A stretch of 52,743 nt of DNA from UBA7985 sp965658725 (lineage in GTDB: Bacteria > Pseudomonadota > Alphaproteobacteria > UBA7985): the NCBI GenBank assembly GCA_965658725.1, contig CBFHUI010000009.1, positions 1 to 52,743 on the forward strand. Reading direction: 5' to 3'. Below are positions 1 to 9,156 of this stretch, one piece after another. Both the position numbers and the translations under genes were made by a program. The number at the start of each line of letters is the position of its first letter. The first letter of the stretch is position 1. The notes below the pieces were generated by a model that did no database searches, was not told where the DNA came from, and was given only the letters and a program-made list of their open reading frames with translations.

Positions 1-1
1 C

Positions 2-412
2 GCGGATCTTTGCGCCGCTGTTGCACGTGCAGGGCATCGACGGCTCTTTGGCGCGATTGGGCCGCAGGCGATGCGGGCCTTTCTGCCCTTGGCTGAGCAC
101 GCGACCCTCTACGGACGACGGTTTGACCCCGGCAAGGGCGACGGGGAGGCACCCGTGACCTGGATCGATGCTGCCCCACATCCAAGCCTTGAAGACGAGC
201 GCGGGTTGTTCAAGTCGCTGGCGATTGACGCACTGCTGACCAAGAACAGCGGCGGCGCGCGCCCGGCAAAGCTGGACGCTGCCGCACGGCTGGGCCTGCC
301 CGTGTTTCTGCTCGATCCACCAACCCTATCCGGCCCCTCGATGACGCAGTGGGAGGATATCTTGGAAGCGGTTCTCGCCCTGCCTGCACCAGAGGATCCC
401 CAAGGGCTTTGA
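2..412 (+). CDS. cobK: Precorrin-6A reductase CobK, 3' part only
   Basis: This is the C-terminal part of a gene that begins before the window; the reading frame is open from base 2. CobK reduces precorrin-6A to precorrin-6B with NADPH in the corrin ring pathway. The visible 136 residues contain the family's C-terminal signature: an RLFGAIG strand, then TKNSGG followed by AKLDAAARLGLPVFLL, which matches the conserved 'tKnSGG..t.aKl.AAr.lglpV' segment. It is followed on the same strand by the DUF1289 gene and cobU, so it is the left edge of the cobalamin cluster. The assignment is good; nothing can be said of the N-terminal half. Confidence 0.85.
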   Translation, partial: ADLCAAVARAGHRRLFGAIGPQAMRAFLPLAEHATLYGRRFDPGKGDGEAPVTWIDAAPHPSLEDERGLFKSLAIDALLTKNSGGARPAKLDAAARLGLPVFLLDPPTLSGPSMTQWEDILEAVLALPAPEDPQGL

Positions 413-489
413 GGCAGGGGCGGAAACGGGATAATTTGAGTCTCCTACAGGTCGCTGCGCGCAGTCCAACAGCCTTAATGCTCTGAATC

Positions 490-732
490 ATGACGATCGA
501 CGACACCCACCTCGACACCAGAGCTGCTCGCCGCGAGAACCGCCGGCGGGGCGCAGGTGCGCGTCGGATGATCGACACCTCCGTCCCCAGCCCATGCGTG
601 CAAATCTGCCAGATCGACAAGGCAACAGCGTCCTGCACCGGCTGCAAGCGAACGCTCGACGAGATTCGCGATTGGATGATCCTCACGGCTGAAGAAAAGC
701 TGAGCGTTCTCGACGCCCTAGCCTCGCGCTGA
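490..732 (+). CDS. DUF1289 family small protein
   Basis: A small protein of 80 residues. The core from about residue 33 to the end is typical of DUF1289: SPCVQICQID, then a CTGC pair, RTLDEIRDW and a final helix. The four cysteines (CxxxC and CxxC) could bind a metal or an Fe-S cluster; that is inference, since the family has no agreed function. The first 26 residues are Arg-rich and poorly conserved in style, so a start at the ATG at 568 (MIDTSVPSPC) is a real alternative. It lies 77 bp after cobK and ends 2 bp before cobU, so it is probably co-transcribed with the cobalamin genes. Confidence 0.8.
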   Translation: MTIDDTHLDTRAARRENRRRGAGARRMIDTSVPSPCVQICQIDKATASCTGCKRTLDEIRDWMILTAEEKLSVLDALASR

Positions 733-734
733 CC

Positions 735-1244
735 ATGGGTGTGCGGCTGGTTCTGGGTGGGGCGCGGTCGGGCAAGTCGGCCTTTGCCGAGCGCGCGGCT
801 GGCGAAACCGGGCTGGCGCGGCACTACCTCGCCACCAGCCGCATTTACGACGAAGCTCACGCCGCTCGCATCGCCCTGCACCGCCAGTCGCGTGAAGCGG
901 ATTGGACCTTGCACGAAGAACCACTCGACCTGTCCGGTTGCCTTGAGCGGATTGCGGCAGCGGATCGGGTGGTGCTGGTCGATTGCCTGACTCTATGGCT
1001 AACAAACCTGCTGCTCGAGAACATGGATATCGAAGCGTGCTTTGACGCGCTAGAACAGAGCCTTCCCCGCTTGCGCGGTCCCGTGATCTTCGTTGCCAAT
1101 GAAGTCGGGTTAAGCGTTGCGCCCGAGACCAAGCTGGGCAACCAGTTCCGCGACTGGGCCGGGCTGCTCAACCAGCGCGTGGCGCAGCAGGCGGAGCGGG
1201 TGGACTTCATCGCGGCTGGACTGCCGCTCAGACTTAAGGGTTAG
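735..1244 (+). CDS. cobU: Bifunctional adenosylcobinamide kinase / adenosylcobinamide-phosphate guanylyltransferase
   Basis: Also called CobP. It phosphorylates adenosylcobinamide and then transfers GMP from GTP to give AdoCbi-GDP, the activated form that receives the lower ligand. The 169-residue length is normal for the family. The Walker A motif GGARSGKS is at residues 8-15, the Walker B-like strand VVLVDCLTLWLTNLL follows in the middle, and the C-terminal FVANEVGLSVAPE and RDWAGLLNQ segments are characteristic. It starts 2 bp after the DUF1289 gene and its stop is 4 bp before the GTG start of cobW, so translation is likely coupled. Confidence 0.93.
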   Translation: MGVRLVLGGARSGKSAFAERAAGETGLARHYLATSRIYDEAHAARIALHRQSREADWTLHEEPLDLSGCLERIAAADRVVLVDCLTLWLTNLLLENMDIEACFDALEQSLPRLRGPVIFVANEVGLSVAPETKLGNQFRDWAGLLNQRVAQQAERVDFIAAGLPLRLKG

Positions 1245-1248
1245 AACC

Positions 1249-2286
1249 GTGGCTCAAAAAGTGCCTGTTACCGTCGTTACCGGTTTTCTGGGGGCTGGCA
1301 AAACCAGCTTGATCCGCCACTGGTTGGAAAACGCCGGTGGTCGCCGCCTTGCGTTGATCGTTAACGAGTTCGGCGATGTCGGTGTCGATGGTGAGATCCT
1401 GCGCGGGTGCGGGATCGAAAGCTGCTCGGACGACGATATCATGGAGCTGGCGAACGGTTGCCTGTGCTGCACCGTCGCTGATGACTTTATCCCGACCATG
1501 GAGGCGCTGCTCGACCGCCCCAACCCACCGGAGCATATCGTCATTGAAACCAGCGGTCTCGCCCTGCCCAAGCCGCTGGTCAAGGCCGTTGACTGGCCCA
1601 CGCTGCGCCCACGTGTGACGGTGGATGGTGTGGTCACGGTCGTCGATGGCCGCGCCGTGGCTGACGGCTTGTTTGCGCCCGATCCAGTTGCTGTGCAGAA
1701 CGCACGGGAAGCAGACGAAGCGCTGGACCACGAAACCCCGCTTGAAGAGCTGTTCGAAGAGCAACTGGGCTGCGCTGACCTTATTATTGTCAACAAGACC
1801 GACCTGATCACCGACGCCGACTGGGCTGACATCGAAGCCCGCGTTAAAGAGGATGCGCGCGGTGGTGCCGGGATGATCAAGTCGAGTTATGGCGCCGTAT
1901 CTCCAGCCGTGGCACTTGGGTTGGGTGCGGCAGCGGAAGACGACCTCGACTCCCGCCCTTCGCACCACGACGACGGCCATGAACACGACCACGACGACTT
2001 TGACAGCCGCGTCTTTCACCTCGGCGAAATGACCTCTGAGGCCGCATTCCAGAAAGCGGTGGAGACCATCGCGGGCGACTTCCGCCTGCTCCGCGCCAAA
2101 GGCTTCATCGCGGTATCTGGCAAGCCGCGCCGCTACGCCATGCAGGGCGTCGGCACCCGCTTTCAGGGCTACTTCGACCGGGACTGGCGCGCGGATGAGA
2201 CCCGGCGCACGTCGCTGGTTTGTATCGGTGAGCACGATCTGGACTGGGACGGCATCGCCGCAGCCGTGTCCGGCATTTCCGCCTAA
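1249..2286 (+). CDS. cobW: CobW, G3E-family GTPase
   Basis: A P-loop GTPase of the COG0523 group, which delivers or guards metal ions for partner enzymes; CobW itself is tied to cobalt for cobalamin. With the GTG start at 1249 the protein has 345 residues. It shows GFLGAGKT (12-19), the metal-site motif CLCC (C71, C73, C74) inside ELANGCLCC, the NKTD guanine motif, and a His/Asp-rich loop at about 239-250 (HHDDGHEHDHDD). An open frame continues upstream of 1249 but overlaps cobU and has no family similarity, so GTG was chosen. It directly precedes cobN (9 bp gap), the usual arrangement in aerobic cobalamin clusters. Confidence 0.93.
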   Translation: MAQKVPVTVVTGFLGAGKTSLIRHWLENAGGRRLALIVNEFGDVGVDGEILRGCGIESCSDDDIMELANGCLCCTVADDFIPTMEALLDRPNPPEHIVIETSGLALPKPLVKAVDWPTLRPRVTVDGVVTVVDGRAVADGLFAPDPVAVQNAREADEALDHETPLEELFEEQLGCADLIIVNKTDLITDADWADIEARVKEDARGGAGMIKSSYGAVSPAVALGLGAAAEDDLDSRPSHHDDGHEHDHDDFDSRVFHLGEMTSEAAFQKAVETIAGDFRLLRAKGFIAVSGKPRRYAMQGVGTRFQGYFDRDWRADETRRTSLVCIGEHDLDWDGIAAAVSGISA

Positions 2287-2295
2287 GCCGCCATC

Positions 2296-5200
2296 ATGCA
2301 CTTGCTCGCCGCACAGCCCGGTGCGCTGACCGACAGTGACGAGGCCGTTGACCTCGCCCAGTCGCCCGGCGACATCGTCTTTCTCTCGGCGGCAGACACC
2401 GACCTCGCCCTGATCACGGCTGCGCAGGAAGCTCTCCTGGCTGCAGACCCTGACGCTGCCTGCCTGCGGGCAGCCAACGTCATGCAGCTGGCACACCCGA
2501 TGAGCGTAGACCTCTACGTTGAACAGGTGATTCGCGCGGCGAAAGTGGTGGTTGTTCGGCTGCTGGGGGGAAAGGCCTACTGGTCCTATGGGGTTGAGCA
2601 GGTGGTCAGTGCGTGCCAGCAAACCGGCGCGCTGCTTGCTTTTCTGCCCGGCGACGACAAACCCGATGCGGAACTGCGCGCCTGGTCCACGGTGGACGCG
2701 ACGGACTATGAGGCGCTTTGGGCGCTGTTGACCCACGGCGGCGCGCTGAACGCCCGCGCCTTTGCAGATGCGCTGGGGCGCTTGGCACGGGGTGTGCCGG
2801 CGCAAGTAGCCGCCGCCGAACCGCTTGCTGAAAACGGCCTTCTCAGCCAGCCTGATGAGACCAGCGAAGGCGCGGTTGTGCCAATCGTGTTCTATCGCGC
2901 GCTGGTGCAGGCAGGCGACCTCGCGCCCGTGCATGGACTCAGCGCTGCACTGAGAAAACAAGGCCTGCGTCCGCTGCCAATCTTTCTCAAGAGCCTGAAG
3001 GACGCCGACTCCCGTGCCTTTCTGGCGCAGACCTTCGCGGCTTTTCCGCCTGCAGTGATCCTCAACTTCACCGCTTTCTCGGCCGCTAAACCCGGTCAAA
3101 GCAGCGACGAGAGTCCCTTTGGGGTCGATGCGCCGGTGATACAGGCTGTGCTTTCTGGCGGGGCGCGGGAGGCTTGGGAAAGTGGGACGCAAGGCCTTGG
3201 CCCACGCGATCTGGCCATGAACGTGGTGCTGCCCGAGGTGGACGGACGCCTGCTTTCCCGAGCCATATCCTTCAAGTCTGCGGGGGAGCCTTCGCCCGCG
3301 ACTGAATGCGCCGTGGTACGGCACGAACCGGTTGCCGACCGCGTGAGCTGGGTGGCTGAACTGGCGGCGCGCTGGGCGCGGCTGCGGGATGGCGGCGCTG
3401 GCGAGCGGCGGGTCGCTTTGGTGCTCGCGAACTACCCCAACAAAGACAGCCGCATTGCCAACGGCGTCGGTCTCGACGCCCCGGCGAGCACGACCACCAT
3501 CCTCAACGCACTCAGCGCAGCGGGCTATCAGACCGGCGACGCGCCCACTGAACCGCGCGCGCTCATGGATCTCCTGCTCAGCGGGCCGACCAACCTTGAC
3601 CCCAGCCGACAGGCTACGACGACCCTGCGCCTCTCCGCGGCGGACTACGACGCCTTTTTCGCGGCGCTGCCGACGCCCGTGCAGCGGGCGATCTCAGAGC
3701 GCTGGGGCGGACCGCAAGCGGACCCTTTCTGGACCACGGTAGACGGCGAGGCGGGTTTCCACCTCGCCTTGCACCGCTTTGGAAACGTGCTGATCGGGAT
3801 CCAGCCGCAACGGGGCTACCACCTCGACATCGAAGGCACCTACCACGACCCCGATTTGGTCCCACCGCACGCCTATCTTGCCTTCTACGCGGCCATTCGC
3901 GCAGAGGCGGACGCCGTGGTGCACGTGGGCAAGCACGGGAACCTTGAGTGGCTGCCGGGTAAGGCGCTTGCGCTGTCCGAGGCGTGCTTCCCGGATGCCG
4001 TGCTGGGGCCGATGCCGCAGCTTTACCCCTTCATTGTCAACGATCCCGGCGAAGGTTCGCAAGCCAAGCGCCGGACCGCGGCCGCAGTCGTCGATCACCT
4101 CACCCCGCCGTTGACCCGCGCAGGGCTGCACGGTGATCTGGCGCTGCTCGAAGCCGATGTGGACGAGTATTTCCAAGCCTCTGGCATGCATCCAGCCCGC
4201 GCCAAGCTGCTGGCCACGGACATCGTAAACAAGGTCTACGATTACGGTCTCGCCGGTGATTTGGGGCTGGAAACGGGGGAGAACGAGTCGGGCGTACTGA
4301 GCAAGCTGGATGGTTTTCTCTGCGACCTCAAAGACCTGCAAATCCGAGACGGCCTGCACATCTTTGGGCAACTCCCAACGGGCGACCAGCACCGGGATCT
4401 GACCCTAGCGCTGGCCCGGCCGGGCTTTGGCGAGACGCCGTCTTATATTGATGCTCTGGCAGAGGCGGCGGGACTGGGCGCTGGTTTGCTGAGCCAGGAA
4501 CCGGGGGCGGCTCTGGCCGACCCGGCTTTCCCGGAACGGCGCACCGTTTCCGACCACGTTGAAGCGCTGGAGCAGCAGGCCCAAGCCATCCTCGACGGCG
4601 ACGCACCCGCGCCGTCACCAGCGGCGCAAGACGTCTTCGACGCCATCGGCGCGCAGATCGTGCCGCTGTTGAAGCAGTCGGTCGAGCGCGAAATCAGTGC
4701 GACGCTCACCGGGTTGAGTGGTCGCTTTATTCCCCCCGGCCCCTCGGGCGCGCCCACCCGTCGGCGGCTCGACGTCCTGCCCACGGGGCGCAATTTCTAC
4801 TCCGTCGATACCCGTTCCGTCCCCACGCAGGCCGCATGGCGGCTGGGGTGGAAGTCGGCGTCGCTGCTGGTCGAGCGCTTTGCACAGGACAACGGCGACT
4901 GGCCGCGCCGCATGCTGCTATCATGCTGGGGAACGGCGAACATGCGCACGGGCGGCGAAGACATCGCGCAGGCGCTGGCGCTTCTGGGCGTTAAACCGCA
5001 ATGGGACACGACCTCCGGCCGGGTGACAGGCTTCGAAGTGCTGCCACTTTCCGTGCTCAACCGGCCCCGCGTGGATGTGACCTTGCGCATTTCCGGCTTT
5101 TTCCGTGACGCCTTCCCCGGCCTGATGGACCTGTTCGACGCTGCCGTAAAGGCAGTTGCGGCGCTGGGCTCAGAAGAGTCAGAGCGCGACAATCCTTTGG

Positions 5201-5991
5201 CGCACCGGGTTCAAGCCGAGACAGCTCGCCTGACCGCCAGCGGCCTGCCCGAAGCAGACGCGGCGCGGCAGGCGAGTTTTCGTGTGTTTGGCTCCAAACC
5301 CGGCGCTTACGGCGCGGGCTTGCAGGCGCTGATCGACAGCGGCGCATGGGAAGATCCTTCCAAGCTTGCCGAGGCCTTTCTGGGCTGGTCATCCTACGCC
5401 TACGGCCAGCGCGTTGCGGGGCGTGCGGCAGGGGAGGCTCTGCGCGGGCAACTGGGAGCTGTCGAAGCGGTGATCCACAATCAGGACAACCGCGAGCACG
5501 ACATCCTAGACAGCGACGATTACTACCAGTTCGAAGGCGGTGCCTTTGCCGCCATCCGGCATCTGAGCGGGACGGCCCCCAAGGCCTACCACAATGACCA
5601 CTCCGAGCCCGAGCGGCTCAAGGTGCGCTCGCTGTCTGAAGAAATGAGCCGGATCGTTCGGGGTCGTGCGACCAATCCCAAATGGATCGAAGGGGTCATG
5701 CGCCACGGCTACAAAGGCGCGTTCGAGATGGCGGCGACGCTGGACTACCTTTTTGCCTTTGCTGCGACGACGGATGCCGTCTCACCCGATCACTTTCAGG
5801 CACTCTACGACGCGACCTTGGCACAGGACGCTGTGCGTGATTTCATTGCCGAGCATAACCCCGAAGCGCTCAAGGACATGTCCGCTCGATACCTCGAAGC
5901 GATCCGCCGTGGCTTCTGGACCCCACGCTCAAACACTGCCGGTGCCGCGCTGACGGACTGGTCTACAGGAGGATCCCCCGCATGGCGCTGA
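2296..5991 (+). CDS. cobN: Cobaltochelatase large subunit CobN
   Basis: The large subunit of the ATP-dependent CobNST cobaltochelatase, which inserts Co2+ into hydrogenobyrinate a,c-diamide late in the aerobic pathway. The length of 1231 residues is normal. A CobN/Mg-chelatase H core is evident: VHVGKHGNLEWLPGKALALS near residue 540, RMLLSCWGTANMRTGGEDIAQAL near 870, and NQDNREHDILDSDDYYQFEGG near 1060. It follows cobW by 9 bp and overlaps cobO by 10 bp. The partner AAA+ and MIDAS subunits CobS and CobT are not in the window and must be encoded elsewhere. Confidence 0.97.
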   Translation: MHLLAAQPGALTDSDEAVDLAQSPGDIVFLSAADTDLALITAAQEALLAADPDAACLRAANVMQLAHPMSVDLYVEQVIRAAKVVVVRLLGGKAYWSYGVEQVVSACQQTGALLAFLPGDDKPDAELRAWSTVDATDYEALWALLTHGGALNARAFADALGRLARGVPAQVAAAEPLAENGLLSQPDETSEGAVVPIVFYRALVQAGDLAPVHGLSAALRKQGLRPLPIFLKSLKDADSRAFLAQTFAAFPPAVILNFTAFSAAKPGQSSDESPFGVDAPVIQAVLSGGAREAWESGTQGLGPRDLAMNVVLPEVDGRLLSRAISFKSAGEPSPATECAVVRHEPVADRVSWVAELAARWARLRDGGAGERRVALVLANYPNKDSRIANGVGLDAPASTTTILNALSAAGYQTGDAPTEPRALMDLLLSGPTNLDPSRQATTTLRLSAADYDAFFAALPTPVQRAISERWGGPQADPFWTTVDGEAGFHLALHRFGNVLIGIQPQRGYHLDIEGTYHDPDLVPPHAYLAFYAAIRAEADAVVHVGKHGNLEWLPGKALALSEACFPDAVLGPMPQLYPFIVNDPGEGSQAKRRTAAAVVDHLTPPLTRAGLHGDLALLEADVDEYFQASGMHPARAKLLATDIVNKVYDYGLAGDLGLETGENESGVLSKLDGFLCDLKDLQIRDGLHIFGQLPTGDQHRDLTLALARPGFGETPSYIDALAEAAGLGAGLLSQEPGAALADPAFPERRTVSDHVEALEQQAQAILDGDAPAPSPAAQDVFDAIGAQIVPLLKQSVEREISATLTGLSGRFIPPGPSGAPTRRRLDVLPTGRNFYSVDTRSVPTQAAWRLGWKSASLLVERFAQDNGDWPRRMLLSCWGTANMRTGGEDIAQALALLGVKPQWDTTSGRVTGFEVLPLSVLNRPRVDVTLRISGFFRDAFPGLMDLFDAAVKAVAALGSEESERDNPLAHRVQAETARLTASGLPEADAARQASFRVFGSKPGAYGAGLQALIDSGAWEDPSKLAEAFLGWSSYAYGQRVAGRAAGEALRGQLGAVEAVIHNQDNREHDILDSDDYYQFEGGAFAAIRHLSGTAPKAYHNDHSEPERLKVRSLSEEMSRIVRGRATNPKWIEGVMRHGYKGAFEMAATLDYLFAFAATTDAVSPDHFQALYDATLAQDAVRDFIAEHNPEALKDMSARYLEAIRRGFWTPRSNTAGAALTDWSTGGSPAWR

Positions 5992-6617
5992 AACGGCCCG
6001 AGGGCATGACCGACGAGGAATTCATCGCGCGCGCCAATGAAAAGGCCCGGAAGAAAAAGGCCGCGCGGGACAAGATCCTCGCGACCAAAACCATCGAAAA
6101 GGGCCTGCTGATCGTCCACACTGGGCCGGGCAAGGGCAAGTCCACAGCGGCTTTCGGCATGGTCTTTCGCGCGCTGGGCAACGGCATGAAAGTCGGTGTC
6201 GTCCAGTTCGTGAAGGGCAAGTGGGAGACCGGCGAGCGCGCGGTGCTGGAGAAGTTCCCCGACACCTGCACCATCCGATCCATGGGTGAGGGCTTTACGT
6301 GGGAAACGCAGGACCGAGAGCGTGACATCGCCGCGGCGAACGGTGCGTGGTCCATGGCCAAGGAAATGATGGAAGACCCGAGCTATGACATGATTTTGCT
6401 CGACGAGCTGAACATCTGCCTGCGCTACGACTACCTGAACATTCAGGAGGTGATCGAGACGCTCAACGCGCGGCGGGAGATGCTGCACGTCATCGTCACA
6501 GGCCGAAACGCGAAAGAAGAGCTGATCGAGGCCGCCGATCTGGTCACGGAGATGGGTCAGATCAAGCACCCCTTCCGGGAGCAGAACGTCAAAGCGCAGC
6601 GGGGCGTGGAGTTCTGA
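5982..6617 (+). CDS. cobO: Cob(I)yrinic acid a,c-diamide adenosyltransferase
   Basis: A corrinoid adenosyltransferase of the CobO/CobA/BtuR family. It transfers the 5'-deoxyadenosyl group of ATP to the reduced cobalt, forming the Co-C bond. The 211-residue protein has a basic N-terminal extension of about 35 residues with a run of Lys/Arg, then the P-loop GPGKGKSTAAFGM, KGKWETGER, and the core MILLDELNICLRYDYL. The start overlaps the end of cobN by 10 bp and has a GGAGG-type ribosome-binding site inside cobN; cobQ begins 2 bp after its stop. Translational coupling with both neighbours is likely. Confidence 0.95.
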   Translation: MALKRPEGMTDEEFIARANEKARKKKAARDKILATKTIEKGLLIVHTGPGKGKSTAAFGMVFRALGNGMKVGVVQFVKGKWETGERAVLEKFPDTCTIRSMGEGFTWETQDRERDIAAANGAWSMAKEMMEDPSYDMILLDELNICLRYDYLNIQEVIETLNARREMLHVIVTGRNAKEELIEAADLVTEMGQIKHPFREQNVKAQRGVEF

Positions 6618-6619
6618 GC

Positions 6620-8083
6620 ATGGCCAGAACACCGGCGCTCATGCTGCTGGGGACCGGGTCAGACGTTGGAAAGTCACTGGTCGTTGCGGGTTTGTGCAGA
6701 GCTTTCACCCGGCGTGGTCTGAGCGTCGCGCCCTTTAAACCGCAGAACATGTCCAACAACGCAGCCGTCACTCGCGACGGCGGCGAAATTGGCCGCGCGC
6801 AGGCTCTGCAGGCCAAGGCCTGTGGCCTCGAACCGCACACGGACATGAACCCCGTCCTCCTCAAGCCGCAAAGCGAGACCGGCGCGCAGGTTGTGGTGCA
6901 GGGCAAGGTGTGGGGCTCCGCGCGCGGTGCGGAGTATCAGGCGATCAAGGGCCAGCTCATGCCGGCCGTGCTCAACTCCTTTACCCGCATTAGCAGCGCA
7001 GTTGACCTCATGCTCGTCGAAGGCGCGGGCAGCGCGTCTGAACTGAACTTGCGCCAAGGCGATATCGCCAACTGGGGCTTCGCGCGCGCCGCGCAGGTCC
7101 CGACGGTGCTGGTTGGTGATATCGACCGGGGCGGGGTGATCGCCAACATCATCGGCACCCACCGCCTGATCGACCGCGCGGACCGGGCGCTGTTGCGTGG
7201 GTTTCTGATCAACAAGTTTCGGGGCGACACCAGCCTGTTTGCCAGCGGCTCCACCTTGATCCAGCGCGAGACCGGCTTGCGCGATCTGGGCATTATCCCG
7301 TTTTTTCCTGCCGCGCGCGACCTGCCAGCAGAGGACGTGTTGGCGCTCGACCAGACCGCAGAGACGGCTGGTGCTGGGGGGCGGATCAAGATTGCGGTGC
7401 TGCGCACGGCGCGTATTTCCAACTTTGATGACTTCGATCCCCTGGCTGCAGAGCCGGACGTCGATCTGGTCTTTGTCCAGCCCGGTGAGACCCTTCCCGT
7501 TGACGCTGATCTGGTGATTCTGCCCGGCTCGAAAGCGACGCTGGCTGATCTGGCTTTTGTGCGAGCGCAGGGGTGGGACATCGACATTCACGCCCACGTG
7601 CGGCGCGGTAAGCCGGTGCTTGGGATCTGCGGCGGCTATCAGATGCTGGGCCGACACATCGCTGACCCTGACGGTATAGAAGGCCCACCTTCGGCGGCCG
7701 ATGGTCTGGGACTGCTAGGCGTTGAGACGGTCATGAAAGGCCCCAAGACGCTTGTGGAGATCAAAGGCACGCACAATGCAAGCGGCGAAGCGGTGGCGGG
7801 CTATGAAATGCACATGGGCGTCACCACGGGGGCAGCGCAGGCCATGTTGAGCCTCGGCGGTCAGGCGGATGGGGCCGTGCAGGGTGCCGTGAGTGGCTGT
7901 TACCTGCATGGGCTGTTCGCCGCAGACGGCTTCCGCGCGGCTTTTCTGCGCGGGCTGGACCCGGCGGTGCAGAGCACGCTCGCTTTTGACCAGCGGGTGG
8001 AAAGCACGCTCGACGCGCTTGCCGCGCACTTCGAAGCCAACCTCGACCTCGACGCCTTCCTCGCCCTCGCCCGCGCGGGCTAG
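6620..8083 (+). CDS. cobQ: Cobyric acid synthase (glutamine-hydrolysing)
   Basis: CobQ amidates carboxylates b, d, e and g of adenosylcobyrinic acid a,c-diamide, using glutamine and ATP. The 487-residue length is normal. The N-terminal dethiobiotin-synthetase-like ATPase domain carries LLGTGSDVGKSLVVAGLCRAF and PFKPQNMSNN. The C-terminal class I glutaminase domain has the nucleophile Cys in LGICGGYQMLG and the catalytic His in GCYLHGLF. It is the last gene of the first rightward run; the next gene, cobD, is on the other strand with its stop codon 1 bp away. Confidence 0.96.
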   Translation: MARTPALMLLGTGSDVGKSLVVAGLCRAFTRRGLSVAPFKPQNMSNNAAVTRDGGEIGRAQALQAKACGLEPHTDMNPVLLKPQSETGAQVVVQGKVWGSARGAEYQAIKGQLMPAVLNSFTRISSAVDLMLVEGAGSASELNLRQGDIANWGFARAAQVPTVLVGDIDRGGVIANIIGTHRLIDRADRALLRGFLINKFRGDTSLFASGSTLIQRETGLRDLGIIPFFPAARDLPAEDVLALDQTAETAGAGGRIKIAVLRTARISNFDDFDPLAAEPDVDLVFVQPGETLPVDADLVILPGSKATLADLAFVRAQGWDIDIHAHVRRGKPVLGICGGYQMLGRHIADPDGIEGPPSAADGLGLLGVETVMKGPKTLVEIKGTHNASGEAVAGYEMHMGVTTGAAQAMLSLGGQADGAVQGAVSGCYLHGLFAADGFRAAFLRGLDPAVQSTLAFDQRVESTLDALAAHFEANLDLDAFLALARAG

Positions 8084-8084
8084 G

Positions 8085-9041
8085 TTAGCTCAGCCAGCCG
8101 ATCAAAGCCGCGCTGCCGATCACAGCGGTCATCAACACGCCGGAGCGGAAATAGAGTGCGAGCGCGCGGCGGATATCACCGCTGGTCAGCGCGCGCCGCC
8201 CCGTTCCCATGGGCGGGTCTTCGGACCAGCCGGTATCATACTTGCGCGGCCCGGCGAGCGAGATCTCCAGGCCGGCGGCAAAGGCGGCTTCAGGCCAGCC
8301 GGCGTTGGGGGAGCGGTGCTGCGGCGCGCCTTGTCGCATGGCCTGCCAGCCCTTGCCCGCCATCACGCACACCAGCGCGCCGGTGAGCCGCGCGGGTACC
8401 CAGTTTGCTGCGTCGTCCAGCCGGGCTGCGGCTTTGCCAAAGTCCTCGTAACGCTCGCTGCGATAGCCCCACATGCTGTCGAGCGTGTTCACCGCCTTGT
8501 AGGCCAGCAGCCCCGGCAGCCCGCCGATCAGCGCCCAGAACACCGGTGCTGTCACGCCGTCTGAGAAGTTCTCTGCCAAGGATTCGATTGCGGCCCGCGC
8601 AACACCCGCTTCGTCCAGCGCCCGCGGATCGCGCCCCACGATGTGCGCGACGGCTTCGCGGCCCGCGTCAAGCCCCTGCTCAAGCCCGCTCTCTACCCGA
8701 CCTACAAACTGTGCGAGCGTGGAAAAGGCCAGAAGGATGCAATTGAACAGAAGAAACAGCAGGGCGTAGAGCCATAGTGGCAGCAAGATCATCGCCAACA
8801 CGCCAAGCAACCCACAGCTCCCAACCAGCACCACCCAGGCAGCTGCGCCCTTGACGCGCCGGACCTGCGCCGCGCCGCTGTTCAAACGCGTTTCCACCCA
8901 AGCGACCAAGCCGCCGAACAGAACCACGGGGTGGGGCGTCGGCTCGAAGCTGCGGCGCAGGCGAAACAGCACGAGTTCGACCAGCAGAGCCGCTGCGAGC
9001 ACGGCGGAATTGAGCAAAACAAAGCAAAGGATCGACATCAT
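8085..9041 (-). CDS. cobD: Adenosylcobinamide-phosphate synthase CobD/CbiB
   Basis: An integral membrane enzyme that attaches the aminopropanol(-phosphate) arm to adenosylcobyric acid. From the ATG at 9041 (or the adjacent ATG at 9038) the protein has 318 or 317 residues, as expected; the longer open frame upstream runs through the divergent promoter region and over the start of cbiX. It has several hydrophobic segments and the family motifs HPVVLFGGLVAWVE near the N terminus, ESLAENFSDGVTAPVFW, YKAVNTLDSMWGY and DDAANWVPARLTG. It is the only cobalamin gene here on the minus strand, diverging from cbiX across about 115 bp. Confidence 0.94.
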   Translation of the reverse strand: MMSILCFVLLNSAVLAAALLVELVLFRLRRSFEPTPHPVVLFGGLVAWVETRLNSGAAQVRRVKGAAAWVVLVGSCGLLGVLAMILLPLWLYALLFLLFNCILLAFSTLAQFVGRVESGLEQGLDAGREAVAHIVGRDPRALDEAGVARAAIESLAENFSDGVTAPVFWALIGGLPGLLAYKAVNTLDSMWGYRSERYEDFGKAAARLDDAANWVPARLTGALVCVMAGKGWQAMRQGAPQHRSPNAGWPEAAFAAGLEISLAGPRKYDTGWSEDPPMGTGRRALTSGDIRRALALYFRSGVLMTAVIGSAALIGWLS

Positions 9042-9156
9042 GGCGCGAGAGATACAGGACTCGCCGCCCAGTGTCGCGTCAAAGTGGGCTAACCAGTGTT
9101 GCTCTAGCGCGCTAAATGAGCCGGTGAGACATTCGCCAAGGTGGGGAGCAATCGAA

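Noticed and set aside
1234..3324. A 696-codon open frame on the minus strand
   Set aside because: It is antisense to cobW and cobN, which have clear family motifs. It has no recognisable domain and reflects GC-rich third positions.
9118..9138. A stretch slightly like the B12-box end of a cobalamin riboswitch, before cbiX
   Set aside because: The 115-bp gap is too short for the whole riboswitch and the GCCACTG core and other conserved blocks are absent.
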